A stretch of DNA of 64,000 nucleotides from assembly GCA_002309995.1 (NCBI GenBank), contig DBYB01000061.1, positions 29,190-93,189 on the forward strand, read 5' to 3'. Below the pieces are notes generated by a model. It saw only the letters and a program-made list of their open reading frames with translations, did no database searches and was not told where the DNA came from. Source of the stretch: Bacteroidales bacterium UBA1197 (GTDB taxonomy: Bacteria > Bacteroidota > Bacteroidia > Bacteroidales > UBA932). Both the position numbers and the translations under genes were made by a program. Position 1 is the stretch's first letter. Each line of letters opens with the position of its first letter. Below, piece by piece: positions 39,901-49,061 of the stretch.

Positions 39901-40509
39901 TACATCGACTCCGGAGTCGATTTCATCGCCGGCGGCGGCCTGCAGTTCTGGACCGACCGCTCCGACGGCCGCAACCTCGTGGAGGAGATGCAGGCCAAGG
40001 GCTATACCTTCGTGGATAAGCTCGAAGACATACGCGGCGCCGAGGGTGACAAGTTCCTTGGACTCTTCGGCCCTCTGGATCTGCCCCCGTGCACAGAGCG
40101 AGGCCCCGTGCTGCAGGAGTGCACGATGAAGGCAATCGATATGCTTGACAACCCGAAGGGATTCTTCCTCATGGTGGAAGGATCCCAGATCGACGATTAT
40201 GGCCACAGGCACAAGATAGGCCCCGTGGTCGAGGAACTGTTCGACTTCGACCGCACCGTGGGAGAAGTGCTCAAGTGGGCGGAGAAGGATGGACAGACGC
40301 TGGTAGTCGTTACTGCAGACCACGCCTGCGGCGGCCTCACCCTCCTGCAGGGCAGCCTGGAGGAGCACAAGGTGCAGGTGCACTTCTCTACCAAGGGACA
40401 CAACGGCATACTGGTGCCGGTTTACGCTTACGGCCCGCACGCGGAGGAATTCGCCGGGATACACGAGAACGCTGAAATAGGACAACTTGTCAGAAAATAC
40501 ATCAAGTAA
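36922..40509 (+). CDS. GH2 exo-beta-glucosaminidase-like / alkaline phosphatase fusion
   Basis: A 1195-residue secreted protein (signal MKRISVLFAALCIAFGAQA). The GH2 part has a jelly-roll sugar-binding domain (about 20-195), an Ig-like domain, a TIM barrel and C-terminal beta-sandwiches to about 850. The probable acid/base is D428 in WLTGSDRVPNE and the nucleophile E497 in GFNTETGIG, the Asp/Glu arrangement of exo-beta-D-glucosaminidases. From about 865 an alkaline phosphatase follows with a full PhoA-type ligand set: D879, D919-S920 (nucleophile), D971/T973, E1086, D1091, H1095, D1133-H1134 and H1160. No stop, frameshift or second signal separates them. It is coupled to the kinase and GH20 genes. 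Confidence 0.9.
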   Translation: MKRISVLFAALCIAFGAQAGELVNWKMQKQGDRHAYDVTVPCTVAGALNQAGALGPQVYERQNYKNIDKSLFDSPWVFSTTFPTQKGLRHVLRFESLGYSAEIKLNGTVIASADTTKGPFCVREFDVTDLLARKQNKLQVTVFKAPAQSLNHGYVDWNPRPVDETMGILRKVELITTPDVQVKDVFVKPEVNTETLKEAWINVTATLVNRSDKPVSGVLQGAYDGGGFRENVRLAAGESKEVTVRQEVRHPRIWWSRDMGKPEMYTMNASFIPNGSDKASHSSKVRFGIRDIKGVIDARGHRLFILNGREVLIKSAGWTDDLFMQDTHESIRTQLEYVCDMGLNSVRFENIWGKDDTVYDLCDEMGLLVLAGFSCQWEWEDYCGYPEVKGFGCINTPDAEALAVRYFHDQIIRLRNHPAVIAWLTGSDRVPNERLEAEYMKIYEKCEYRPYVCSAKGMSSKYGGPSGMKMEGPYEYVEPDYWYKDTKHGGAYGFNTETGIGMNIPQLESVRRMIGEENLWPINDTWYYHCTAAASYMHDTKVIEDVMAGQYGPAADINDFMRKAHAIDYDGTRAMYEAFRCNVSKTTGIVQWMLNSAWPSLYWQLYDWYLVPTAGYYGTKKACAPVQLVYNYKDHCVYSVDETVSGFETTATMKVYSPDGKLIREESKEAKFRRRSPRKIFENIEGPCFLSLKVMDEGGKVMADNFYCIPAEGNEYSPKSNWCYTPMTKYSDLGFVSALPQTSVKMHASRTDKGFKVQLANDSETIAYQNILKAKTPEGELVPGVIWSDNFLTLCPGEARTVNCRLPAGCGPVSISLEGWNASAAMVSSPDSLARDRSRFATYNFSRDDVYSKEDTYDVVSVVQPKGKKVKNVIFMIGDGMGFEQVSCGWVVNGGKLNMEQMPYFGTSRTYAADALITDSCAGGTALAIGEKTRYKYIGLDVDGNPAESNLHYARKLGKKTGVAVVCRINDATPADFCGHAPTVRDEEGLAAQYIDSGVDFIAGGGLQFWTDRSDGRNLVEEMQAKGYTFVDKLEDIRGAEGDKFLGLFGPLDLPPCTERGPVLQECTMKAIDMLDNPKGFFLMVEGSQIDDYGHRHKIGPVVEELFDFDRTVGEVLKWAEKDGQTLVVVTADHACGGLTLLQGSLEEHKVQVHFSTKGHNGILVPVYAYGPHAEEFAGIHENAEIGQLVRKYIK

Positions 40510-42650
40510 TGAAACTTCTGCTCACACTGCTGGCCACGGCCGTAATCAACATCATACCCGAACCAGCACAGATTCAGGTCCACAACGGTTTCCTTAAGAA
40601 AAGCCGCACGGACCGCGTGCAGTGCACGATAGACCACGATGCCGGCATAGCCCCCGAAGGCTACACCCTCAGCGTCACCCGCAAGGGCGTGAAGATAGTG
40701 GCCTCAGACAATGCCGGTATCTTCTATGCCAAGCAGACGCTCGCGCAGCTGGTACAGCCCGACGGCTCCATCCCCTGCGTGGAAATCAAGGACTGGCCCA
40801 GGTTCGCTTACCGCGGCTTCCACGTCGACCCCTGCCGCCACTTTATGCCGGTGGAGGAAGTGAAGAAGCACATCGACATCCTTGCGTCATACAAAATCAA
40901 CCGTATGCACTGGCACCTCACCGAGGACCAGGGCTGGCGCATAGAAATCAAGAAGTATCCGAAACTCACGGAAGTGGCCGCCTGGCGTACCGAATTCGAC
41001 GGCAGCGTTTATGGCGGATACTACACCCAGGAAGAGATAAAGGACGTGGTTGCCTATGCGGCCGAGCGCTTCATCACCATAGTCCCCGAAATCGAGATGC
41101 CCGGCCACGCCATCAGCGCCATACGCGCGTACCCGTGGCTGAGCTGCACGGGCGAGGAAGTAAAGACCTTCTACACCTGGGGCACCCCGGACATATCCCT
41201 CTGCCCCGGCAAGGAATCCACTTTCGAGTTCCTGGACGACGTTATCGCAGAAGTCGTGCAGCTCTTCCCGAGCGAATATATCCACATCGGCGGTGACGAG
41301 TGCCGCAAGAACCGCTGGGAGCACTGCCCGCTCTGCCAGGCCCGCATCAAGGAGCTTGGTCTCGTTTCCGATGAGAAAGGCACTGCCGAGGAGAAACTCC
41401 AGAGCTACGCAGTGGGCCGTATGGAAGGCATACTGGCAAAATACGGTCGCAAACTGATAGGCTGGGACGAGATACTCGAGGGAGGCCTCACCCCCGGCGC
41501 CACGGTGATGAGCTGGCGCGGCGAGAAAGGCGGCATCAAGGCTGCCGAAGACGGCCACGACGTAATAATGACCCCCGGCACCGACGGTATGTACTTCGAC
41601 CACTTCCAGGGTGATCCCAAGGTGGAGCCGCACACCATCGGCCATTATACCACGCTGGAGAAGGTCTATGCTTACGATCCCGTGCCTGAGGTGCTCAAGA
41701 AGATCGGCAAGGCCCACCACGTACAGGGAGTGCAGGCGAACACCTGGTCCGAGTACATCTACTCCGACAGCCAGCGCGACTATATGATGTATCCGCGTGC
41801 CTTCGCACTTGCCGAGATTGCGTGGACGCAGCCTGCACGCAAGAACTGGGAATCTTTCCGTAAAAGGGTCGACGCTGCCTGCCAGAAGCTGGACGAACGC
41901 GGAGTGACTTACCACATCCCCATCCCCGAGCAGCCCGGCAATTCCTGCGATAATCTGGCTTTCACCGACAAGGCCACCCTTGAGCTCAAGACCACCCGTC
42001 CGGAAAAGATAGTCTATACCACCGACGGCAGCGAGCCCACGGCCGAGTCTGCGGAGTACCAAAAGCCTCTGTCTTTCACCGAAAGCACGGTAGTGAAGAC
42101 CGCGTCCGTGACCGCTTATGGTAAAGTAGGACCCGTGCGCACGATACATATTAATAGAATGGCTCCTCTGCCTGTCGTGCCCGAGAACGAGTGGTTCTCC
42201 GGCATCAAGGCCCGCCGCACTGACGGCAAGTTCCTTAGCATCGACGACCTGCAGGGCCGCGAGTGGCGCGAGGTTGACGGAATGAGCCGCCTGCGCGACC
42301 TCGTTACCCTGGAGCCCTACGACCGTAACCTCCCCGACTCAACCCGCTTCTACGCGGCCGAGGCCGAGTGCTGCTTCATAGTAAAGCAGACCGGGGTTTA
42401 CCGCTTCTCTTCCGACAGCGACGCCGTGTACATCGACGGCAAGCTCATCATCGACAACTCCCACGAGCAGGTTAAACGCTACTCCCGCTACGACCACGAA
42501 TTAGTACTCGAAGCCGGAGTGCACAAGGCCAAGGCCGTATTCATCTTCAACGTGAAGGGCGGCTGGAACAACCTGCGCAACAAGACCGACATAATGATGC
42601 TCCGCCCGGGTGATCCCGAGTGGCACAGCTTAAAAGCCATAGAGTTATGA
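40509..42650 (+). CDS. GH20 beta-N-acetylhexosaminidase with CHB_HEX_C and PA14 domains
   Basis: A 713-residue secreted exo-hexosaminidase. A short signal precedes the GH20b domain (about 18-95), and the TIM barrel contains HIGGDECRKNRW with the catalytic pair D263-E264 and the front motif HWHLTEDQGWRIEIK. After the barrel a chitobiase-type C-terminal domain (KIVYTTDGSEPTAESAEYQK) and a PA14 domain (about 590-713, SSDSDAVYIDGKLIID) follow. It removes terminal GlcNAc/GalNAc. It overlaps the GH2 fusion (TAATG) and the GH18 gene (ATGA). Confidence 0.93.
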   Translation: MKLLLTLLATAVINIIPEPAQIQVHNGFLKKSRTDRVQCTIDHDAGIAPEGYTLSVTRKGVKIVASDNAGIFYAKQTLAQLVQPDGSIPCVEIKDWPRFAYRGFHVDPCRHFMPVEEVKKHIDILASYKINRMHWHLTEDQGWRIEIKKYPKLTEVAAWRTEFDGSVYGGYYTQEEIKDVVAYAAERFITIVPEIEMPGHAISAIRAYPWLSCTGEEVKTFYTWGTPDISLCPGKESTFEFLDDVIAEVVQLFPSEYIHIGGDECRKNRWEHCPLCQARIKELGLVSDEKGTAEEKLQSYAVGRMEGILAKYGRKLIGWDEILEGGLTPGATVMSWRGEKGGIKAAEDGHDVIMTPGTDGMYFDHFQGDPKVEPHTIGHYTTLEKVYAYDPVPEVLKKIGKAHHVQGVQANTWSEYIYSDSQRDYMMYPRAFALAEIAWTQPARKNWESFRKRVDAACQKLDERGVTYHIPIPEQPGNSCDNLAFTDKATLELKTTRPEKIVYTTDGSEPTAESAEYQKPLSFTESTVVKTASVTAYGKVGPVRTIHINRMAPLPVVPENEWFSGIKARRTDGKFLSIDDLQGREWREVDGMSRLRDLVTLEPYDRNLPDSTRFYAAEAECCFIVKQTGVYRFSSDSDAVYIDGKLIIDNSHEQVKRYSRYDHELVLEAGVHKAKAVFIFNVKGGWNNLRNKTDIMMLRPGDPEWHSLKAIEL

Positions 42651-43897
42651 TAAAAAGACTTACAATACTGCTTTGCGCCGTTTTCTCGGCCCTGTGCTTA
42701 AGCGCATGCGACCCAAACAACGGAAAGCCCGACGTACCTCCGCCGCCCGAGAAAACCGATGACGGCGGCAGCCAGGGAGGCCAGAGCGGAGAGGAAGGCG
42801 GCGGACAGTCCGGCGACCAGACAGGTGACCAGACAGGCGACGCAATCCTCTGCACCGACATCGGCCAGACCCCTATCGTACTCACCTATTATACCGAGTA
42901 CAACGAGGAACTGCCCGACCCCACCATCCTCACGCACATCAACTATGCCCACGGACGCTTCAAAAACCCCAAAACCGGAGACGGCGGCATAGTGATTACC
43001 GAGTCCAAGAAGTGCCCCATCAGCAAGGTCATCGCCCTCAAGGAGAAGAACCCCAGGCTCAAGGTCCTGGTGATGATAGGCGGCTGGGGCGGACACGCCG
43101 ACGGCTTCTCGATGATGGCCCGCGATGCTGCCAAGCGCACAGAATTCTGCAAGTCCGTAAAGGAGAACCTGGACAAGTACCATCTCGACGGCGTTGACAT
43201 AGACTGGGAGTATCCCACCCAGAGCGCCGACAACGAGACCGGCTGCGACCCCAACGACACCAAGAATTTCAACCTGGTGCTCAAGGAGTTGCGCGAGACC
43301 ATCGGCACAGACAAGATCATATCCTTCGCCTCTTCTTCCAGCGGCAAGTACGTCGATTGGAAGACGGCCCTGCTGTATATGGACTACGTGAACGTGATGA
43401 CTTACGATATGGGAGCGGCACCAAACGGACACAACTCCCCCCTGCACAAGAGCAGCATGTTCAACCATCGCAGCTGGGACGAGAGCATCGACGCCCACGT
43501 GAAGGCCGGCGTGCCCAAGAACCGCCAGGTCATGGGCATCCCCACCTACGGCAAATCCAAGAAGAACCCGAGCGACTCCGAGAAAATATTCGACTATTCC
43601 GTGAAGTTCTACGAGATTGCGGACATCCTGAACAAGGGAACGTACAAGGGCAAGAAACTGGCCCGCCCCGTTACCCGCAGGTGGGAATCCACTTCCAAGG
43701 TTCCTTACCTCGTGGACAACGCAGGAATCAACGTGCTGTCCTACGACGACGTCGAGTCCGTAACCGCCAAGGGTGAATACATAAAGGAAGGCGGAGAGCT
43801 CGGCGCAATGTTCTGGGAATACCGCTACGACGACAGCAACCGTTCCCTCATCAAGGCGGTTGTGAAAGCCCTCTATGGAAAGGAATCCGTGCTATAG
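42647..43897 (+). CDS. GH18 chitinase/endoglycosidase, lipoprotein
   Basis: A 416-residue surface lipoprotein (signal ending CLSAC) with a long Gly/Gln/Asp-rich linker (about 30-65) and a GH18 barrel. The motif LDGVDIDWEYP gives the acid E188 with D184 and D186; VLVMIGGWGGHADGF is the SxGG-equivalent strand. It cleaves beta-1,4 GlcNAc linkages by the substrate-assisted mechanism. The catalytic domain resembles that of the second GH18 in this locus (58542-60509), indicating paralogy. The ATG at 42647 overlaps the GH20 stop; an earlier ATG at 42620 would hide the signal. Confidence 0.9.
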   Translation: MIKRLTILLCAVFSALCLSACDPNNGKPDVPPPPEKTDDGGSQGGQSGEEGGGQSGDQTGDQTGDAILCTDIGQTPIVLTYYTEYNEELPDPTILTHINYAHGRFKNPKTGDGGIVITESKKCPISKVIALKEKNPRLKVLVMIGGWGGHADGFSMMARDAAKRTEFCKSVKENLDKYHLDGVDIDWEYPTQSADNETGCDPNDTKNFNLVLKELRETIGTDKIISFASSSSGKYVDWKTALLYMDYVNVMTYDMGAAPNGHNSPLHKSSMFNHRSWDESIDAHVKAGVPKNRQVMGIPTYGKSKKNPSDSEKIFDYSVKFYEIADILNKGTYKGKKLARPVTRRWESTSKVPYLVDNAGINVLSYDDVESVTAKGEYIKEGGELGAMFWEYRYDDSNRSLIKAVVKALYGKESVL

Positions 43898-43941
43898 AGA
43901 CAAAATGTTAACCAACACAATACTAACCAAAAATCTAAAAA

Positions 43942-46900
43942 ATGAAACTAAAAGCAGTACGATTCTTATGGCTGGCCTGCGTGGCTTGTCTGGTACTGTG
44001 CCCGACCGGAGGCGGAGGCGCATTTGCGCAGTCCCGCGGCTTCACCGTGAAGGGTAAAGTGCTTGACAGCCAGTCGCTGCCGGTCATCGGTGCGGGCGTC
44101 ACCATCAAGGGGACGACCACTGGCGTCGCTACAGGACTCGACGGAGAGTTCTCCCTCGCGGTCCCGAACGAGGACGCCGTACTCGTCGCGGCTTCGCTCG
44201 GCTACGTCGCCAAGGAGGTGAAAGTCGGCAAACAGCGCGATTTGGTTATCATCCTTGACGAGGACTCCGAGTCACTGGAGGCGACCGTCGTGGTTGCCTA
44301 CGGTACCCAGAAGAAGGCCACCGTCACGGGCGCCCTTACCACAATCGACAACAAGGCCCTCATCAAGGCGCCTGTTGCTGACGTAACCAACGTGCTCGCT
44401 GGCCAGATGCCCGGCGTCTCCACTATCCAGGAGACAGGACAGCCGGGCGAGGACTACGCCAAGATCTACATCCGAGGCGTCAGTTCGCTGAGCGAGAGCG
44501 CATCAACCCCTCTCATCCTCGTGGATGGCGTCGAGCGTCCCCTCAACACCGTTGACCCCAACGAAATCGAGAGCCTCTCAATCCTCAAGGATGCCGCATC
44601 AACCGCAGTGTTCGGTGTGCGCGGTGCTAACGGCGTAATCATCGTTACCACCAAGCGCGGCGACGCCGGCAAGCCGAAGATCTCCGTAAGCTCCATCACT
44701 GGTGCCCAGGTTCCGATGTCCTACATCAAGCAGAGCTCCGGATACGATTTCGCACGTTACTACAACGTGTACCAGTGGAACGACGGCAAGGAAGACAAGG
44801 GCCTGTACTTCACTCCCGAGGCCATCGAGGCCTACCGCACCGGCTCCGACCCCATTATGTTCGCAAGCACGAACTGGAACGAGGTCATGTTCCGCAAGGC
44901 TTTCCTCCAGACCAAGAACAACGTGAACATTTCCGGCGGTTCCGACAAGGTCCGTTACTTCGTATCCATGGGCTTTATGTACCAGGACGGTCTGCTCAAG
45001 AACATCCCCGGCGTGGATTACAACAACAACTACTCGTACAACCGTTATAACTACCGCGCCAACCTGGACTTCAAGCTTACCGAAACCACGGACATGAAGT
45101 TCAACATCAGCGGCGTTATCGGCAACACCCAGCAGCCTTACACCGACAGGGACAACATCTGGACGCTGACTATGCTCTGGGCCCATCCCGTGGGCAGTCC
45201 CGGCGTCATCAACGGCATGCCTGTGACCAGCGTTTCCACCAACGCACTGCCTTCCGGTCTTACCAAGTGGAACGGTTGGGAGTACTACTACATGACCGGT
45301 TATACGAACAAGTATAAGACCACCCTCGGAATGGACCTCACCCTGACCCAGCGCCTGGACTTCATCACGGAAGGCCTCAGCGCAGGCATCAAGGGAAGTT
45401 ACGACACCTCCATGCAGATGACCAAGAAGCGCACCGGCGGAAGCGGACTCGAGCAGACCGTGGAATACGCTTCCTGGTATGACGACTCAGGCCTGGCCAT
45501 TTCCGATCCGGACTTCGACAAGACCTATGTCTATACAATTTCCAGCAGCGAAGCGCCTATCAGCTGGTCCGACCCCAGCACCGACGACGACAAGTCCTGG
45601 TATCTGGAAGGCCGTATCGACTACAGCCGCAAGTTCGGCGGCAGGCACGCAGTCAGCGGACTGTTGCTGTACAACCAGAGCCGCGACTACTACCCGTCCA
45701 AGTACACCTGGCTGCCCCGCGGCTACGTGGGCTGGGTAGGACGCGCCACCTACGGCTATATGGACAAGTACCTCGTCGACGTGAGCGCCGGTTACAACGG
45801 CTCCGAAAACTTCGCCCCCGGAAAGACCCGTTACGGTTTCTTCCCGTCAGTCTCCCTGGGATGGGTGATCTCCGAGGAGCCCTGGATCAAGAAAGTGCAC
45901 TGGATCGATTACCTGAAGCTTCGTGCTTCCATCGGTAAGGTCGGTAACGACCTCGGTACATCTACCCGATTCATGTATATGCAGGGCACCTGGAACGAGG
46001 CCGGTTCATATTATTTCGGCACCAATTCAGGAAGCGTTCCCCGCTATGAGCTCGGCACCCCCGGCAACGAAGGCGTTACCTGGGAGACCGCAGTCAAGTC
46101 CAACATCGGTCTCGACTTCGACCTCTTCAAGAAGAGGCTGCACTTCGGCGGAGATATCTTCTACGAGCACCGCTCAGGCATCCTCGTGAAGCCGAATTCC
46201 CTTCCGGGAATCATCGCCTTCACTCCTCAGAACATGAACAGGGGTGAGGTTGACAACCGCGGTTATGAAGTCGAAATCGGCTGGCGTGACCATATCGGTG
46301 ACTTCACCTATGACCTGAACGCCAACGTGACCTTCGCCCGCAACAAGATTGTGTTCATGGACGAAGTTGCGTCTATTATGCCTTACCAGAACCAGACCGG
46401 TGGTCCAACCAACCGCCACCTGCTCTACCAGTACGTGCGCCTTTACCAGAAATCCGACTTCTACATTGACGAGAACGGAGTACAGCGCCTCAATCCCGAT
46501 CTGCCGCAGCCTGCGACGACCGTATATCCCGGCGACTGTATGTACGCAGATATCGGCGGCGCGCTGGACGAGAACGGCAATCCCATTCCCGACGGCAAGG
46601 TTGACGGACTGGACAAGATGTACACCGGTTATCCCGACCGTCCTGAGTATATCTTCGGTTCCAACTGGAAATTTGGATGGAAGGGCTTCAACCTCCAGCT
46701 CAACTGGGTCGCTGCAACCAACGTGAACCGTGTGTGGAACGCAGACTACCGTATCCCGTTCACCAACTCCGGTCACCGCGGACTTCTCCAGATCTTCGCA
46801 GAGAACAGCTGGATCGACAACGATAACCCTTGGGCTCCGGGACGTGAAGACGGCACCCTGCCTCGCTTTACCAAGACCAACTATCCCTGGAACTCCGAGG

Positions 46901-47148
46901 ACTCCACGCTGTGGGTCGTGGATGCCAGCTACATGCGACTCAAGAGCGCAAGCTTCGGCTACACTTTCTCCCGCAACAAGTTCTTCGACAAACTCGGAAT
47001 CGGCAGCGTAGGCATCATGTTCACCGGTTACAACCTCTGGACACTTTCCTACATGACCCTGCAGGATCCTGAAGCCAAGTCCAGCGACTCCGACGGTACC
47101 TACCCGCTCGTGAAGACCTACAACCTGGCCCTCAATATCAACTTCTAA
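43942..47148 (+). CDS. SusC/RagA-type TonB-dependent transporter 1
   Basis: A 1068-residue outer-membrane transporter. A signal peptide, a CarboxypepD_reg-like domain (about 32-115, FTVKGKVLDSQSLPVIGAGV), the plug (VTNVLAGQMPGVSTIQETGQ, VFGVRGANGVIIVTTKRG) and a beta-barrel ending YNLALNINF are all present. It imports oligosaccharides captured by the SusD partner encoded 13 bases downstream. Forty-four bases separate it from the GH18 gene, with no terminator seen, so cotranscription is likely. Confidence 0.95.
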   Translation: MKLKAVRFLWLACVACLVLCPTGGGGAFAQSRGFTVKGKVLDSQSLPVIGAGVTIKGTTTGVATGLDGEFSLAVPNEDAVLVAASLGYVAKEVKVGKQRDLVIILDEDSESLEATVVVAYGTQKKATVTGALTTIDNKALIKAPVADVTNVLAGQMPGVSTIQETGQPGEDYAKIYIRGVSSLSESASTPLILVDGVERPLNTVDPNEIESLSILKDAASTAVFGVRGANGVIIVTTKRGDAGKPKISVSSITGAQVPMSYIKQSSGYDFARYYNVYQWNDGKEDKGLYFTPEAIEAYRTGSDPIMFASTNWNEVMFRKAFLQTKNNVNISGGSDKVRYFVSMGFMYQDGLLKNIPGVDYNNNYSYNRYNYRANLDFKLTETTDMKFNISGVIGNTQQPYTDRDNIWTLTMLWAHPVGSPGVINGMPVTSVSTNALPSGLTKWNGWEYYYMTGYTNKYKTTLGMDLTLTQRLDFITEGLSAGIKGSYDTSMQMTKKRTGGSGLEQTVEYASWYDDSGLAISDPDFDKTYVYTISSSEAPISWSDPSTDDDKSWYLEGRIDYSRKFGGRHAVSGLLLYNQSRDYYPSKYTWLPRGYVGWVGRATYGYMDKYLVDVSAGYNGSENFAPGKTRYGFFPSVSLGWVISEEPWIKKVHWIDYLKLRASIGKVGNDLGTSTRFMYMQGTWNEAGSYYFGTNSGSVPRYELGTPGNEGVTWETAVKSNIGLDFDLFKKRLHFGGDIFYEHRSGILVKPNSLPGIIAFTPQNMNRGEVDNRGYEVEIGWRDHIGDFTYDLNANVTFARNKIVFMDEVASIMPYQNQTGGPTNRHLLYQYVRLYQKSDFYIDENGVQRLNPDLPQPATTVYPGDCMYADIGGALDENGNPIPDGKVDGLDKMYTGYPDRPEYIFGSNWKFGWKGFNLQLNWVAATNVNRVWNADYRIPFTNSGHRGLLQIFAENSWIDNDNPWAPGREDGTLPRFTKTNYPWNSEDSTLWVVDASYMRLKSASFGYTFSRNKFFDKLGIGSVGIMFTGYNLWTLSYMTLQDPEAKSSDSDGTYPLVKTYNLALNINF

Positions 47149-47160
47149 AACAGGCTGAAC

Positions 47161-49041
47161 ATGAATAAGTTATTCAATATACTGACCGTCGCCCTGCTCA
47201 TCGCGGGCCTGGCCGCTTGTGAAAGCCTCAAACTCGGCGACGAGGGCCTGAGCAAGGCTCCCGAGACAGCCGGCGCAACCATAGACACGCTGTTCGCATC
47301 CCTGAAGGATTCAGACAAGGTGCTCGCCTCCGCTTATTACTACCTGCCTTACGGCCTCATTTCGGACTTTGACTCCAAGATGGGCAAGGACATAGTAGAG
47401 TCCATCACCGACCACTTCGTGTCCAACAAGCACACGGAAGGAGACGGCCCCAACGACCTTTACTATACCGGTGCGCTCGGAGCCAACATCTCAGGTGACG
47501 CAGCAGGCGGCGAGACCTACCGTTTCGGCAGCGAGAAAGACTACACCGCAATCCGATACGGCTGGTTCTACCTTGAGAATGCGGATAATATCCCCGACGC
47601 CGATCCTTATGAACTCGCACGCAAGAAAGCCGAGGCAAAGATGTGCATCGCCATCGCTTATGCGCATATGGTGCGTTACGTAGGTGGCGTCCCCCTCATC
47701 GATCACTCTATCAAGACCGATGAGGCAATGCAGTTCCCCAGGAACACCTTCAAAGAGACTATCGACTTTATCGTGAAACTCTGCGACGAAGCCGCTCCGG
47801 ACCTCCCCTGGTACATCTCCAGCAAGTCCGAAGACGGACGCCTGACCAAGGCTGCGGCCCTCGGCCTCAAGCTCCGCATGCTCTGCTTTGCAGCATCGCC
47901 CACCTTCAACTCAGACACGCCCTGGCATTCGGGAGCAGCTGACTGGGAAAATATGGGCAAATATGTACGCTACGGCGAGAAGTACGACAAAACCCTCTGG
48001 GACAAGGCAAAAGCCGCTGCCGACGAGTTTATGTCATTCAAGGACACCGATGGTTATTACGCTCTGGTGCAGGCAACTCCCACAGGGGTTGACGCAACCG
48101 GCTCTACCTATATCCGTCCTGCCGACTACCGCCTCGCCTACCGTAAGTCTTACCGAGACCGCGGTACGACGGAGACCATCATTTCCGTGCGCAAGAGCAA
48201 CAGTACCAGCTACCACAACAATAATATGGACCTTCAGGACGACTTCGGCTGCGGCGGAAGCCTCAACTGGGTCAACCGTTTCCCTTATGCTGACGGTACT
48301 CCATTCCCCGAGGATTTCGACTGGAGCAAGCCCGAGGCCCTCGGCCTGGACCGCAGTCCTTTCTTCAAACCGGATCCCAACGGAGACGTTATCGTTGACG
48401 GCAAGCCGACTCACACCGAGACCCGCGATCCCCGTCTTTACGAGAACCTCTGCGTTCCCGGCGACATTTGGAAGAACGGTGTCGTGGGCCCCAACTACGT
48501 GAACGCCAAGAGCCCCAGCTTCCAGGACGGCAACACCGGCTTCCTGCAGATGAAGTTCATCTATCAGACAGAAGCCGACCGCAACGTTCCTCCTCACTGG
48601 TGCCTGATGCGCTACGCAGAAGTCCTGCTCAACGCCGCCGAGGCTTACAACGAGGCCAACGGTGGTCCTGACGACAAAGCCTATGGATGGGTCAATGAAG
48701 TCCGCGCCCGCGTCGGACTGCCCGGCCTTGCCGAAGGCATGACCAAGGAGCAGTTCCGCGACGCTATCCTCCTCGAGCGCGACCTCGAGTTCGGTTTCGA
48801 GGAAGTCCGCTGGTTCGATATGGTTCGCTGGGGCCTGACCGAGGCTTTCACCACCAAGCTGAAAGCCCTTGAGGTCACAGGTAACAAGCAGAAGAACGCC
48901 ACCAGCTTTACTTTCAGGCTCAAGGATGCATATCCTCCGAGGGTCTGGTACAACACCTGGGACACCAAATGGTATCTTGCACCCATTCCCGCAGTCGAAA
49001 TCAACAAGGGCTACGGAATGACTCAGAATCCGGGTTGGTAA
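47161..49041 (+). CDS. SusD/RagB-type glycan-binding lipoprotein 1
   Basis: A 626-residue surface lipoprotein (signal ending GLAAC). The N-terminal TPR-like helices and the typical C-terminal region (MRYAEVLLNAAEAYNEANGG, VNEVRARVGLPGL, RDLEFGFEEVRWFDMVRWGL) identify SusD. It forms the lid of SusC transporter 1. At 626 residues it is longer than the common 500-570, owing to loops in the middle of the protein. Confidence 0.94.
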   Translation: MNKLFNILTVALLIAGLAACESLKLGDEGLSKAPETAGATIDTLFASLKDSDKVLASAYYYLPYGLISDFDSKMGKDIVESITDHFVSNKHTEGDGPNDLYYTGALGANISGDAAGGETYRFGSEKDYTAIRYGWFYLENADNIPDADPYELARKKAEAKMCIAIAYAHMVRYVGGVPLIDHSIKTDEAMQFPRNTFKETIDFIVKLCDEAAPDLPWYISSKSEDGRLTKAAALGLKLRMLCFAASPTFNSDTPWHSGAADWENMGKYVRYGEKYDKTLWDKAKAAADEFMSFKDTDGYYALVQATPTGVDATGSTYIRPADYRLAYRKSYRDRGTTETIISVRKSNSTSYHNNNMDLQDDFGCGGSLNWVNRFPYADGTPFPEDFDWSKPEALGLDRSPFFKPDPNGDVIVDGKPTHTETRDPRLYENLCVPGDIWKNGVVGPNYVNAKSPSFQDGNTGFLQMKFIYQTEADRNVPPHWCLMRYAEVLLNAAEAYNEANGGPDDKAYGWVNEVRARVGLPGLAEGMTKEQFRDAILLERDLEFGFEEVRWFDMVRWGLTEAFTTKLKALEVTGNKQKNATSFTFRLKDAYPPRVWYNTWDTKWYLAPIPAVEINKGYGMTQNPGW

Positions 49042-49061
49042 ACTCTTAAATGTACCCGAAG

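Noticed and set aside
38707..40485. 592-residue minus-strand frame
   Set aside because: Antisense to the alkaline phosphatase half of the fusion, where all catalytic residues are read on the plus strand.
40887..42149. 420-residue minus-strand frame
   Set aside because: Shadow of the GH20 gene, whose catalytic Asp-Glu pair lies on the plus strand.
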